NCBI GenBank assembly: GCA_946480925.1
Contig: CAMLLU010000060.1
Coordinates: 1-35,356, forward strand
Length of the DNA: 35,356 nt
Direction: 5' to 3'
DNA from: an uncultured Rivibacter sp.
GTDB lineage: Bacteria > Pseudomonadota > Gammaproteobacteria > Burkholderiales > Burkholderiaceae
The translations under genes were made by a program, and so were the position numbers. Positions 9,598-17,236 of the stretch are shown here, piece after piece (the first letter of the stretch is position 1; the number at the start of each line of letters is the position of its first letter). The notes beneath the pieces are model-generated. The model made no database searches and had not been told where the DNA came from. It saw only the letters and a program-made list of their open reading frames with translations.

Positions 9598-10446
9598 ATG
9601 AAGTACGAGCGTCTTCCCAATGGCGAGAGCGTGCCCGTGCTGGGCCTGGGCACCTGGTGCATGGGTGAATCGGCCCGCACGCGTGCTGCCGAGGTGGCCG
9701 CGGTGCGCGAAGCCATCGAGCTGGGCTACCGCCTCATCGACACGGCCGAGATGTACGGCGAAGGCGGCGCGGAGAGCGTGGTGGGCGAAGCGGTGCGCGA
9801 TGCGTTGCGTGCCGGCGACGTGAAACGTGACGAGCTGTTCATCGTCAGCAAGGTCTACCCGCACAACGCGAGCCGCGCGGGCACGGTGGCGGCCTGCGAG
9901 CGCAGCCTGGGCCGGCTGGGGCTGGAACACATCGACCTCTACCTGCTGCACTGGCGCGGCTCGCACCCGCTGGCCGAAACGGTGGAGGGCTTCGAGACGC
10001 TGCGCGCGCAGCAGCGCATTCGCCACTGGGGCGTGAGCAATTGCGACGTGGACGACCTGCAGGAGCTGTGGGCCGTCTCCACTGCGTGCGCGGCCAACCA
10101 GGTGTGGTATTCGATGAGCCAGCGCAGCGTGGAGTTCGACCTGCTGCCCTGGCAACGCGAGCGCCACGTGCCGCTCATGGCCTACAGCCCCATGGACCAG
10201 GCCGAACTCGCGCGCAACATCATGCTCACCGAGCTGGGGCTGCGCCTGGGCATCACGGCCGCGCAGCTCGCGCTGGCATGGACGCTGCGCGCCGGCGGCG
10301 TGGTCGCGATCCCGAAGGCCGTGAAGAGCGAGCACCTGCGCGCCAACCTTGCTGCCGCCGACGTGGTGCTCGACCGCGAGACGCTCGAGGCCATCGACAC
10401 CGCCTTCACACCGCCCAGGCGCAAGTTGCCGCTGGCGATGAATTGA
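9598..10446 (+). CDS. Aldo/keto reductase
   Basis: 282 aa. NADPH-dependent aldo/keto reductase of the short bacterial (YeaE/AKR5-like) type with a TIM-barrel fold. The catalytic tetrad is visible: Asp48 and Tyr53 (RLIDTAEMYGEG), Lys85 (FIVSKVYPHN) and His118 (LYLLHWRG). The cofactor region AIPKAVKSEHLRANLAA is near the C-terminus. A GGAGG site (9582-9586) precedes the ATG at 9598. It is divergent from the M61 peptidase gene with 81 bp between starts and is followed by a strong terminator, so it is a single-gene transcript. Physiological substrate cannot be told from sequence. Confidence 0.93.
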   Translation: MKYERLPNGESVPVLGLGTWCMGESARTRAAEVAAVREAIELGYRLIDTAEMYGEGGAESVVGEAVRDALRAGDVKRDELFIVSKVYPHNASRAGTVAACERSLGRLGLEHIDLYLLHWRGSHPLAETVEGFETLRAQQRIRHWGVSNCDVDDLQELWAVSTACAANQVWYSMSQRSVEFDLLPWQRERHVPLMAYSPMDQAELARNIMLTELGLRLGITAAQLALAWTLRAGGVVAIPKAVKSEHLRANLAAADVVLDRETLEAIDTAFTPPRRKLPLAMN

Positions 10447-10466
10447 TCACGTTCCGTGCCGCTTGG

Positions 10467-10502
10467 GCCCGCCGCCAGCAAGGGTTTCCGGCGGGCGTTT
10501 TT
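10467..10502 (+). terminator. Rho-independent terminator after the aldo/keto reductase gene
   Basis: An 8-bp perfect stem GCCCGCCG (10467-10474) and CGGCGGGC (10489-10496), with a 14-nt loop, is followed by GTTTTT. It begins 20 bp after the stop codon. Confidence 0.82.
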
Positions 10503-10529
10503 CGCGGGGGATTTATCCTTAGCGCTTTT

Positions 10530-10545
10530 TGCGCCGTTTGGCGCA
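10530..10545 (+). promoter_or_regulatory. Small hairpin in the leader of the ferredoxin reductase gene
   Basis: TGCGCC (10530-10535), loop GTTT, and GGCGCA (10540-10545) form a 6-bp stem 30 bp before the fpr start. The ribosome site GAGGG (10564-10568) lies outside the stem. It could be a weak second terminator stem or a leader structure. I see no riboswitch. Confidence 0.35.
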
Positions 10546-10575
10546 GCAAACCAGGAAGTCGCTGAGGGTTAGTCG

Positions 10576-11346
10576 ATGAGCAACGTGTATGAGGCCAAGG
10601 TTCTGGACGTCCACCACTGGACCGACCGGCTGTTTTCCTTCACCACCACCCGCGACCCCGGCTTCCGCTACCAGAGCGGCCAGTTCACGATGATCGGACT
10701 CATGGTCGACGGCAGGCCCCTGCTGCGTGCCTACTCGATGGTGAGCCCGCACTACGAAGAGAACCTCGAGTTCCTCTCCATCAAGGTGCAGGACGGCCCG
10801 CTCACCTCGCGCCTGCAGCACGTGAAGCCCGGCGACACGGTGCTCATCGGCCGCAAGGCCTCCGGCACGCTGCTGCTGCAGAACCTCACGCCCGGCAAGA
10901 CGCTGTACCTGCTGTCCACCGGCACGGGCCTGGCGCCCTTCATGAGCTTGATCCGCGACCCCGAGGTGTACGAGCACTTCGAGAAGGTGGTGCTGGTGCA
11001 CGGCTGCCGCCAGGTCGACGAGCTCGCGTACCACGACCTCATCGAGCACGACCTGAAGAAGAACGAATTCTTCGGCGAGCAGGTGAGCAAGCAGCTCATC
11101 TACTACCCCACCGTCACGCGTGAAGCCTTCCGCAACCAGGGGCGTCTCACCACGCTGCTCGAAACCGGCAAGCTGTTCCAGGACATCGGCCGCAAGGCCG
11201 ACATCGAGCAGGACCGCTTCATGCTCTGCGGCAGCCCCGAGATGCTGAAGGACGTGCGCGCCTGGTTCGACAAGCTCGGCCTGAAGGAAGGCAACATGAG
11301 CCACCAGGGCCACTACGTGATCGAGCGGGCCTTCGTCGAAAAATAA
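10576..11346 (+). CDS. fpr: Ferredoxin--NADP reductase (bacterial Fpr type)
   Basis: 256 aa. FAD enzyme moving electrons between NADPH and ferredoxin or flavodoxin in the cytoplasm. It is linked in proteobacteria to oxidative stress and iron-sulfur metabolism. The FAD-binding motif RAYSMVSP is at residues 51-58, preceded by YQSGQFTMIGL. The NADP-binding motif GTGLAPF is at 116-122, and CGSPEML is near the end. The C-terminus YVIERAFVEK is the extended tail ending in VEK of bacterial Fpr subclass I. A GAGGG site precedes the ATG. It stands alone between two terminators. Confidence 0.96.
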   Translation: MSNVYEAKVLDVHHWTDRLFSFTTTRDPGFRYQSGQFTMIGLMVDGRPLLRAYSMVSPHYEENLEFLSIKVQDGPLTSRLQHVKPGDTVLIGRKASGTLLLQNLTPGKTLYLLSTGTGLAPFMSLIRDPEVYEHFEKVVLVHGCRQVDELAYHDLIEHDLKKNEFFGEQVSKQLIYYPTVTREAFRNQGRLTTLLETGKLFQDIGRKADIEQDRFMLCGSPEMLKDVRAWFDKLGLKEGNMSHQGHYVIERAFVEK

Positions 11347-11367
11347 GAAAAGGGGCCGAAGCCCCTT
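11341..11367 (-). terminator. Terminator between convergent fpr and the DUF1328 gene
   Basis: AAGGGGC (11350-11356), loop CGAA, and GCCCCTT (11361-11367). On the minus strand it reads as a stem with a TTCG tetraloop followed by TTCTTATTT, a good terminator for the gene ending at 11416. On the plus strand it lies right after the fpr stop but lacks a T-run. Confidence 0.7.
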
Positions 11368-11377
11368 GGGAAATACC

Positions 11378-11412
11378 AGCGGCGGCGGTGCCTTCACGGG
11401 CCCGCCGCCGCT
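11378..11412. terminator. GC-rich hairpin immediately after the DUF1328 gene
   Basis: An 11-bp perfect stem AGCGGCGGCGG (11378-11388) and CCGCCGCCGCT (11402-11412) with a 13-nt loop, 4 bp from the stop codon of the minus-strand gene. With the hairpin at 11350-11367 it makes a tandem pair. It has no T-run of its own. Confidence 0.5.
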
Positions 11413-11415
11413 TCG

Positions 11416-11589
11416 CTATTTGACGGCCTTGAACACCGTCACGCCGAGGATCAGCGCCAGCACGAACAGCACCACGAAGACGAAGAACAGGAACTTCGCG
11501 ATGCCCGCGGCGCCGGCTGCGATGCCGGTGAAGCCGAACAGGCCGGCCACCACGGCGATCACTGCAAAGATCAACGCCCACTTGAGCAT
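11416..11589 (-). CDS. DUF1328 family small membrane protein (YtjA-like)
   Basis: 57 aa with two hydrophobic segments: [20 protein letters not shown], then, after the Gly/Ala turn [10 protein letters not shown], a second segment [17 protein letters not shown]. This is the DUF1328/YtjA pattern, short membrane peptides often near stress genes and of unknown biochemical role. The ATG at 11589 has an AAGGAG site; the longer frame to 11616 is not needed. Terminators flank its 3' end, so it is probably a separate, possibly strongly expressed, small transcript. Confidence 0.9.
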   Translation of the reverse strand: MLKWALIFAVIAVVAGLFGFTGIAAGAAGIAKFLFFVFVVLFVLALILGVTVFKAVK

Positions 11590-11667
11590 GGTGTGTCTCC
11601 TTTCCGCCCACGACAACGGCGGGGTGAGTCCATGCTATGAATCGCCGCGGGGCGTGGGCAGCGGCGC

Positions 11668-11691
11668 GGGGCTGATTCGCCTGTCAGCCCC
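11668..11691 (-). terminator. Hairpin overlapping the stop codon of the cysteine hydrolase gene
   Basis: GGGGCTGA (11668-11675) and TCAGCCCC (11684-11691) form an 8-bp perfect stem with an 8-nt loop. The stop codon of the minus-strand gene is inside the stem. There is no T-run, so it is either an inefficient terminator or an mRNA 3'-end structure. Confidence 0.4.
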
Positions 11692-12337
11692 TGCCTACGG
11701 CCGAAGCAGCCGCAGCGCGGCCGCGCGCGAACGATGCGGGGATGTTGTCTTGCGGCAGCGCCACGCGGTCGTGCACGGCGTCGATCCATCGCTGCGTGCT
11801 GGCCACCGCCGCGAAGCGCGTGTGGAACACCACGCTGAAGACGCGGTGGATTTCTTCGGCACTCGCGCTGCCGGCGCTGTTGGCATAGGGCAGGGCGCCG
11901 CTCGCATCGGCCAGGAACTCGACCTTCAGGCCGCGGTGCGTCGCCTCGAACACCGTGGAGGCGTCGCAGTTGTGCGTCATGTAGCCCACCACGGCGAGCG
12001 TGTCGATCTGCTGCCGGGCCAGCCACTCGGCGAAGTCGGTGCCGGTGAAGACGCTGGGCCAGTGCTTCTCGATGTAGTGGTCGCGCGGCCGGCCGGCCAC
12101 GACTTCGTGCAGCGCCCAGTGCGCAGTGCCCTTGCCGAAGAGGGGCGAGGCGGGCGGCTCGGAATGCTGCACCACCACCACCGGGATGCCGGCCGCGTGG
12201 GCGGCGTCCATGGCGCGTGCGATGTTGGGCAGCGTCTCCTCGACGGGTGGGTGCTCGATCTGCAGGCCGCCGTTGAAGTATTCGTTCTGCATGTCGATCA
12301 CGACGAGGGCGCGGCGGGGCGAGGCTGGTGCGGTCAT
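11684..12337 (-). CDS. Cysteine hydrolase, isochorismatase family
   Basis: 217 aa, Rossmann-like isochorismatase/nicotinamidase fold. The catalytic triad is visible: Asp15 (LVVIDMQNEY), Lys91 (IEKHWPSVFTGTDF) and Cys124 (GYMTHNCDAST), with the cis-peptide region before the Cys. These enzymes hydrolyse amides or vinyl ethers; the substrate here is unknown. The metal-site residues typical of nicotinamidase are not obvious. An AAGGAG site precedes the ATG. It is divergent from a GlxA-type AraC regulator gene 108 bp away, an arrangement that suggests control by that regulator. Confidence 0.9.
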   Translation of the reverse strand: MTAPASPRRALVVIDMQNEYFNGGLQIEHPPVEETLPNIARAMDAAHAAGIPVVVVQHSEPPASPLFGKGTAHWALHEVVAGRPRDHYIEKHWPSVFTGTDFAEWLARQQIDTLAVVGYMTHNCDASTVFEATHRGLKVEFLADASGALPYANSAGSASAEEIHRVFSVVFHTRFAAVASTQRWIDAVHDRVALPQDNIPASFARGRAAAASAVGRG

Positions 12338-12445
12338 CTGTGGCTCCTTGGTGTGTGCCGGCTGGTGCCGGCATGGGAGTCATTCTTCGCGCGGCTGGCC
12401 TGTGGTGACAGTGGCCTGAAAGACAACATTCGATAGGATCGGGCC

Positions 12446-13447
12446 ATGCGCTGCCACCTGTCCATCCGCGCCCCGAGACCGCCGCGGCCTGCCCGCGAAG
12501 ACACCGTCGCGGTGATCGCGTTCGACGGCATCAGCCCCTTCCACCTGTCGGTGCCGTGCCTCGTGTTCGGCGAGGAACGCACACCGGACGGCGCGCCGCG
12601 CTACCGGTTGCTGGTGTGCAGCGTCGAAGGCGGGCCGCTGCGCACCAATGCCGGCTTCCAGATCGAGGCGGCCCATGGGCTGCGCGCATTGAGCCAGGCC
12701 GGCCTGGTGATCGTGCCGTCGTGGCGCGACGACCTGACCCGCCCGCCGGAGGCGCTGCTCAACGCATTGCGCCAGGCCCACAAGCGCGGAGCGCGTATCG
12801 TGGGCCTGTGCCTGGGGGCCTTCGTGCTGGCCGAGGCCGGCCTGCTGGACGGGCGGCCCGCCACGACGCATTGGAACCTCGTGCCGGCGTTTGCCGAACG
12901 CTACCCGCAGGTGCAGCTCGACCCGCAGGTGCTCTACATGGACGACGGTGACGTCGTCACCTCGGCCGGCACCGCAGCGGCCATCGACTGCTGCCTGCAC
13001 CTCATGCGGCAGCGGCACGGCGCCGAGGTGGCCAACCACGCCGCGCGCCGCATGGTGGTGGCGCCGCACCGCCAGGGCGGGCAGGCGCAGTACATCGAGC
13101 AGCCGGTGCCGGCATCAGGCGCCGACCATCGCCTGGCCAAGGTGCTGGCCTGGGTGGGCAGGCACCTCGACGAGCCGCACAGCCTCGATGCCTTGGCCGC
13201 GCGTGCGGCGATGAGCCGGCGCACCTTCACGCGGCACTTCCGCCAGGCCACCGGAACCACCGTCGTGCAATGGCTGCTGAACCAGCGGCTGGCGCGTGCT
13301 CAGCGCCTGCTCGAAAGCACCGACCGGCCCATCGACGCCGTGGCAGCCGATGCCGGCTTCGGCTCGACGGCCTCGCTGCGCCAGCATTTCGCCGCGGCGT
13401 TCAACACTTCGCCGCTGGCTTACCGGCGGCAGTTCCGCGGTGCCTGA
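12446..13447 (+). CDS. GlxA-type transcriptional regulator (DJ-1/PfpI + AraC HTH)
   Basis: 333 aa. The N-terminal DJ-1/PfpI-like domain (about 20-195) has the nucleophile-elbow segment GLCLGAFVLAEAGLL with Cys122. The C-terminal AraC-type double helix-turn-helix (about 228-330) contains SLDALAARAAMSRRTFTRHF and the signature AVAADAGFGSTASLRQHFAAAF. Relatives of this layout respond to small metabolites such as carnitine, glycine betaine or arginine-type compounds. The inducer here is unknown. Its divergent neighbour is an isochorismatase-family hydrolase, its most likely target. No strong ribosome site is seen, and the first 18 residues are Arg/Pro-rich, so the true start could be slightly downstream. 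Confidence 0.92.
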   Translation: MRCHLSIRAPRPPRPAREDTVAVIAFDGISPFHLSVPCLVFGEERTPDGAPRYRLLVCSVEGGPLRTNAGFQIEAAHGLRALSQAGLVIVPSWRDDLTRPPEALLNALRQAHKRGARIVGLCLGAFVLAEAGLLDGRPATTHWNLVPAFAERYPQVQLDPQVLYMDDGDVVTSAGTAAAIDCCLHLMRQRHGAEVANHAARRMVVAPHRQGGQAQYIEQPVPASGADHRLAKVLAWVGRHLDEPHSLDALAARAAMSRRTFTRHFRQATGTTVVQWLLNQRLARAQRLLESTDRPIDAVAADAGFGSTASLRQHFAAAFNTSPLAYRRQFRGA

Positions 13448-13480
13448 AGGCGAAGGCAGTCCCGCGGTGCTCCACGGGCC

Positions 13481-14131
13481 TCAAGCGCCCTTGGAATGCC
13501 ACAGCGCCGCGAAGAAGTGGCAGGTGCTGCCGCCCAGCACGAAGAGGTGCCACACGAAGTGCGCGTAGCGCAGCTTCGAATCGAACAGGAACACCACCGC
13601 GCCCGCGGTGTATGACAAGCCGCCTGCCACCAGCCATGCGAGCCCCGCGACGGACATGCGCTCGACCAGCGGCACCGCGGCCACCACCGCCACCCAGCCC
13701 ATCGCGACGTACAGGCCGGTGGACCAGAACGGGTGCTTGAGGCGGTCCATCAGCTTGGCCGCCACGCCCAGCGCCGCCGCGCCCCACACCACGCCGAACA
13801 GCGACCAGCCCCAGGCGCCGCGCAGCACGCCCAGCAAGAAGGGCATGTAGCTGCCCGCGATGAAGAGGTAGATCGACGCGTGGTCGAGCCGGTTGAGCCA
13901 CAACTTCGCGCGGCCCGGCGGCAGCGCGTGGTACAGCGTGGACACGAGATACAGCACGATGGCCGTGCCGGCGAACAGGCTCGCCCCCACCACGTTGGCC
14001 GCGCTGCCATTGATAGCCGCGTGGTGCACGAGGATGGGCAGCGACGCCACCGCCAGCAGGAAGCCGATGCCGTGGCTCAAGGCGTTGGCGAGCTCTTCGC
14101 CCCAGGTCTGTGGTCGGTCTTCGAGTGTCAT
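13481..14131 (-). CDS. Hemolysin III family (PAQR-like) membrane protein
   Basis: 216 aa with seven predicted membrane segments, related to bacterial hemolysin III/YqfA and eukaryotic PAQR receptors. The conserved metal-ligand pattern is present: Ser/His in VSTLYHALPP, Asp in LDHASIYLFIAGSY, and the paired His in FVWHLFVLGGSTCHF near the C-terminus. These proteins are thought to be hydrolase-like (CREST superfamily); hemolysis is not a general property despite the name. It is convergent with the GlxA-type regulator and divergent from the VOC gene at 14218. Confidence 0.92.
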   Translation of the reverse strand: MTLEDRPQTWGEELANALSHGIGFLLAVASLPILVHHAAINGSAANVVGASLFAGTAIVLYLVSTLYHALPPGRAKLWLNRLDHASIYLFIAGSYMPFLLGVLRGAWGWSLFGVVWGAAALGVAAKLMDRLKHPFWSTGLYVAMGWVAVVAAVPLVERMSVAGLAWLVAGGLSYTAGAVVFLFDSKLRYAHFVWHLFVLGGSTCHFFAALWHSKGA

Positions 14132-14217
14132 GGCCGCGGATCGTAGACCACGCGCTTGACCTCGACTTTGCTTCAGGTCTTAGCCTGTGCGTGTTGCCAA
14201 CGACCTCGAGGTTTGCC

Positions 14218-14601
14218 ATGACCGTGCAGCTGAACCACACGATCGTCAACGCGCGTGACCCGCAGGCATCGGCCCGCCTGCTGGCCCAGTTGCTGGGGCG
14301 TGCCGAGCCGTTTCGCTTCGGGCCCTTCTACTGCGTGGAGCTCGACAATGGCGTGACGCTGGACTACCTGGCCGAGCAGGGCACCGTGCATGCACAGCAC
14401 TATGCGTTTCTCGTGAGCGAGACGGAGTTCGACCAGATCTACGGCCGCATCCGCGAGCGCGGGTTCGAGCACTGGGCCGATCCGGCCCGCCGGCAGGCAG
14501 GGCGCATCAACCACAATGACGGCGGCCGCGGCGTCTACTGGGCCGACGCAGACGGCCACCTGCTGGAGATCCTCACGCGGCCATACGGCTCGGGCGGTTG
14601 A
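14218..14601 (+). CDS. VOC (glyoxalase/bleomycin resistance) family protein
   Basis: 127 aa, one vicinal-oxygen-chelate unit of two beta-alpha-beta-beta-beta modules. It starts LNHTIVNARDPQASARLLAQLLG and ends DADGHLLEILTRPYG, the usual module ends with a metal-ligand Glu in the last strand. His8 is a probable first ligand. The family includes glyoxalase I, dioxygenases and antibiotic-binding proteins, and the reaction here cannot be assigned. A GAGGT site (14208-14212) lies 5 bp before the ATG. A thioredoxin-like gene follows in the same direction. Confidence 0.85.
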   Translation: MTVQLNHTIVNARDPQASARLLAQLLGRAEPFRFGPFYCVELDNGVTLDYLAEQGTVHAQHYAFLVSETEFDQIYGRIRERGFEHWADPARRQAGRINHNDGGRGVYWADADGHLLEILTRPYGSGG

Positions 14602-14672
14602 CGGCGGGGCACGCAGCTTGCCCCTCGAATGGAGAGCTGCAACAGCCAGTGCAGCCCTGTAGCCCTGTAGCG

Positions 14673-15023
14673 ATGAACCACACCTACGCAAGCACTGAAC
14701 CGCCACGCGCAGAAATCGACGTACTGCCTGGGCCCACGCTGCTCGAATTCGGCGCCCCCTGGTGCGGCATCTGTGCTGCCGCGCAGCCCCACATCGCCAC
14801 GGCGATGGCCGACCACCCGCAATTGCGCCATCTCAAGATCGAAGACGGCAAGGGTCGCCCGCTGGGCCGCTCGTTCGGCGTGAAGCTGTGGCCTACGCTG
14901 GTGTTCCTGGTCGACGGCAGGGAAGTGGGGCGGCTGGTGCGCCCCACGGATGCGGGGCAGATTTCACAGGCCCTGGTGCAGCAGGCGCAGGCCGTGCGTG
15001 CGCATTCGCCGTCTCAGGCGTAG
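14673..15023 (+). CDS. Thioredoxin-family protein
   Basis: 116 aa, cytoplasmic (no signal peptide). The redox-active motif is Trp-Cys-Gly-Ile-Cys in LLEFGAPWCGICAAAQP. The cis-Pro loop KLWPTLVFLVDG follows, matching the thioredoxin fold; residue choice between the Cys differs from the usual Gly-Pro. The ATG at 14673 has no clear ribosome site and sits just after a tandem 8-bp repeat AGCCCTGT (14653-14668). An in-frame TTG at 14598 overlapping the stop of the VOC gene would add 25 residues, but the shorter form fits the family. Confidence 0.85.
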   Translation: MNHTYASTEPPRAEIDVLPGPTLLEFGAPWCGICAAAQPHIATAMADHPQLRHLKIEDGKGRPLGRSFGVKLWPTLVFLVDGREVGRLVRPTDAGQISQALVQQAQAVRAHSPSQA

Positions 15024-15268
15024 GTGTCCACGAAGCCGCCGCCGCGCAGGCGTTCGTGGTGGAACCACAGCAACACGCCGAGTTCGACCTGCACCCTGTG
15101 CGTGTCGTCCAGCGTCTGCGTCATCGTGCCGCGTGTCACCGCAGGCGTGACGCCTGACTCCAAGTACAGCGGCTTGGGCGGGCTCGTGTCGAGCGCGCCT
15201 TTGTAGATCTCGTTGCGGGTGAGCGGGAACTGCGGGGCGGGTTCGGGGCGTGTGGCAGCAATGCGCAT
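15014..15268 (-). CDS. Conserved-looking hypothetical protein
   Basis: About 84 aa that I do not recognise. The likely core is QFPLTRNEIYKGALD to the C-terminus GFVDTYA, with a charged, soluble composition and no membrane segment. It contains a His/Trp patch (LLWFHHERLRG). It overlaps the 3' end of the thioredoxin gene by 10 bp in convergent orientation. The start is unclear: ATG at 15268 is a compromise, an in-frame ATG at 15325 is possible, and neither has a ribosome site. Possible alternatives are an even shorter gene or none, though frame composition favours a gene. Confidence 0.55.
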   Translation of the reverse strand: MRIAATRPEPAPQFPLTRNEIYKGALDTSPPKPLYLESGVTPAVTRGTMTQTLDDTHRVQVELGVLLWFHHERLRGGGFVDTYA

Positions 15269-15361
15269 GGCAGGCGGGCAAGGCGACGCAGAAGCCCCGT
15301 CGGGGCGGTCGAAAGCGGCGCGCATCGTAAGCGAAGCGCACCGCCTTGGGGGCTGCGGTCC

Positions 15362-15395
15362 GCGCGAACCGCGCGGAAATTCGCACGGTTCGCGC
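15362..15395. terminator. Strong hairpin between two minus-strand genes
   Basis: GCGCGAACCG (15362-15371) and CGGTTCGCGC (15386-15395) form a perfect 10-bp stem with a 14-nt loop. It lies 17 bp past the stop of the DUF1579 gene (minus). No T-run follows on either strand, so it may be a terminator helped by other factors, or a binding palindrome. Confidence 0.45.
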
Positions 15396-15411
15396 ATTGC
15401 GGTGCGCGGCG

Positions 15412-15900
15412 TCAGCGGCGCCGGTAGTGCGAGGTCATGAACGACGTCCATTGCCCGTCGCTGCCGAGCAGGTAGGCCGTGAGGGTGCGGAAGTCGTCGT
15501 CCTTGAACTCGATCACGTCGCGGTACTTCGCGGTCTTGCCTTGGACCTCGAAGTCCGGCCCTTCGGCGCCGAGCGTGAGGGTCTTTTCGGCGACATCGAG
15601 GAAACCCTCGTCGTAGACCCAGAGCTTGTCCATCATCGAGCCGATCCAGGTACCCACGAAGCGTTGCTGCTTCGTGTCGTAGCCCAGCGTGAGCACCGAT
15701 TGCGCGGTGCCGCCGCCAGGCATCTCGCCCTGGCCTTCACACACCACCCATGCGCCGCCGAGCGCACGCACGGTCTCCGTACCCTTGAACTTCTCGGCCG
15801 GCTTGTCGGGCCCGGCCAGCGCCTCGCCTTCGTAGGTCCATTCGCCCACCAGCTTCTGCAGCCAGTGGTGTTGCTTCTGCAGTTCGACATGCGTCGTCAT
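15412..15900 (-). CDS. DUF1579 family protein
   Basis: 162 aa. Matches the DUF1579 layout: a short N-terminal helix (KQHHWLQKLVGEWTYEGEA), then a beta-barrel with RALGGAWVVCEGQGEMPGG and repeated GYDTKQQRFVGTWIGSMM. These are lipocalin-like barrels of unknown function. The ATG at 15900 has a GGAGG site 6 bp upstream, which decides it over the in-frame start at 15921. No signal peptide. It lies 52 bp downstream of a VOC gene on the same strand and may be co-transcribed. Confidence 0.85.
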   Translation of the reverse strand: MTTHVELQKQHHWLQKLVGEWTYEGEALAGPDKPAEKFKGTETVRALGGAWVVCEGQGEMPGGGTAQSVLTLGYDTKQQRFVGTWIGSMMDKLWVYDEGFLDVAEKTLTLGAEGPDFEVQGKTAKYRDVIEFKDDDFRTLTAYLLGSDGQWTSFMTSHYRRR

Positions 15901-15952
15901 GTGATGCCTCCAGCCAGTCACCTTGGAACCGCCCCGAGCGGCATGGTGCCGT

Positions 15953-16366
15953 TCAAGCGGCGTACACGGCGTCCAGCGAGCGGAAGCCCTTGACCTCGAT
16001 CGGGTTGCCGGAAGGGTCTCGAAAGAACATCGTCCATTGCTCTCCGGGCTGGCCTTCGAAGCGTACCTGCGGCTCCATCACGAAGCTCACGTCGGCTGCC
16101 TTCAGCCGCTCGGCGAGCACTTGCCAGTCAGGCAGTTCGAGCACGACGCCCAGGTGCGGCATCGGCACGAGGTGGCCGCCCACCTGGCCCGTGTTGGTGG
16201 TGGCGAAGGGCTCGCCCAGGTGCAGCGAGATCTGATGGCCGAAGAAATCGAAATCGACCCAGGTGTCGGTGCTGCGACCTTCGCGGCAGCCCAGCACGCC
16301 GCCGTAGAAGCGGCGCGCGGCGTCGAGGTCGTGCACGTGGTAGGCCAGGTGGAACAGGCTGCGCAT
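15953..16366 (-). CDS. VOC family protein (glyoxalase-like)
   Basis: 137 aa. A two-module VOC protein starting FHLAYHVHDLDAARRFYGGVLGC, with His near the first strand and the late motif MFFRDPSGNPIEVKGFR with the ligand Glu. This pattern is close to glyoxalase/dioxygenase-like proteins annotated as VOC proteins in Burkholderiales. Substrate unknown. The ATG at 16366 gives the normal N-terminus; the open frame to 16468 adds a low-complexity stretch. A weak CGGAGT site is upstream. Same strand as the DUF1579 gene. Confidence 0.88.
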   Translation of the reverse strand: MRSLFHLAYHVHDLDAARRFYGGVLGCREGRSTDTWVDFDFFGHQISLHLGEPFATTNTGQVGGHLVPMPHLGVVLELPDWQVLAERLKAADVSFVMEPQVRFEGQPGEQWTMFFRDPSGNPIEVKGFRSLDAVYAA

Positions 16367-16425
16367 GGGGCGACTCCGGCTGAGGTTCGTGGCTGCGGCG
16401 CCCCATCGTATGCCGCGTGCATGGC

Positions 16426-17094
16426 CTATGCCGCCGCCGCGGAAAGCGCCACCGAGCGGCGCAGCCACGCCGGCTGTTGCGCCGCCTCGGCGAGGAAGGC
16501 GCCCACGCGCTGACGCGGCACCTTCAGGCTCAGGATCTCGCCATTCGGCGAGGCCAGCATGCGGCCGGTGTGTCCCTGTTCGTCGGTGAGGTTCACCGGT
16601 TGCACGAGCACCCAGTCGAGCCCGCTGGCGCGCACCTCTCGCTCTTGCTGCTCGGTGTCGGCGATCTGCGGCTTGAGCAGCAGCGCGAAGATCAGCCGTG
16701 ACATGAGCGGCAGCTTCGTGCGCGTCTCGCCGACGCCGAAGCTGCTTTGCACCACCAGCCGCCGCGCGCCGTGCTCGCGCATCGCGGCGATGACGTTGCG
16801 CGTGCCGGCCGAGCGCACGTCGTTCGGCATGGCCGCCGCGCCCAACAGGCGCACGCGTAGCGCGCTTTCGCTGATGCCCAGCGTCACGACCACCGCGTCG
16901 TGCCCCTGCACGGCACGAGCCACCGCCTGCGCGTCGGTGGCGTCGCCGTCGAGCGTGCGCAGGCGCTGCACCGACAGACCGGCCAGCGTGGACGCGCGAC
17001 GCGAAAACGCCGTCACCTCATGCCCTGCCGCCAGCAGCGCCGCGACCGCCGCCCGCCCCGAACCGCCCGTCGCGCCCATCACCAGTACCTTCAT
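16426..17094 (-). CDS. NAD(P)-binding atypical short-chain reductase (NmrA/SDR-like)
   Basis: 222 aa. The N-terminal Rossmann motif VLVMGATGGSGRAAVAALLAAGHEV binds NAD(P). GDATDAQAVARAVQGHDAVVV is the typical second half of the nucleotide fold. The Tyr-x-x-x-Lys catalytic pair of classical SDRs is not evident, so it belongs to the atypical NAD(P)H-binding group (NmrA/YwnB-like), whose members can be reductases or redox sensors. The ATG at 17094 has an AAGGAG site. It is divergent from a broken AraC regulator that probably once controlled it. Confidence 0.87.
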   Translation of the reverse strand: MKVLVMGATGGSGRAAVAALLAAGHEVTAFSRRASTLAGLSVQRLRTLDGDATDAQAVARAVQGHDAVVVTLGISESALRVRLLGAAAMPNDVRSAGTRNVIAAMREHGARRLVVQSSFGVGETRTKLPLMSRLIFALLLKPQIADTEQQEREVRASGLDWVLVQPVNLTDEQGHTGRMLASPNGEILSLKVPRQRVGAFLAEAAQQPAWLRRSVALSAAAA

Positions 17095-17236
17095 TGCCGT
17101 GCTCCTTGGTTGGTTTGCATGGCATTCACTATCGGCGTCAGAGCCTGTACGAACAATGATTGCTGGTCCTCCATTCATGCTCGATCGTCCAGGGCGATGG
17201 ACGATCTGTTCACCGCAGGCAGATACTGCCGCCATC

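Noticed and set aside
9517..10335. Upstream extension of the M61 frame by about 270 codons
   Set aside because: It lies antisense to the aldo/keto reductase gene; the signal peptide and ribosome site fix the start at 9516.
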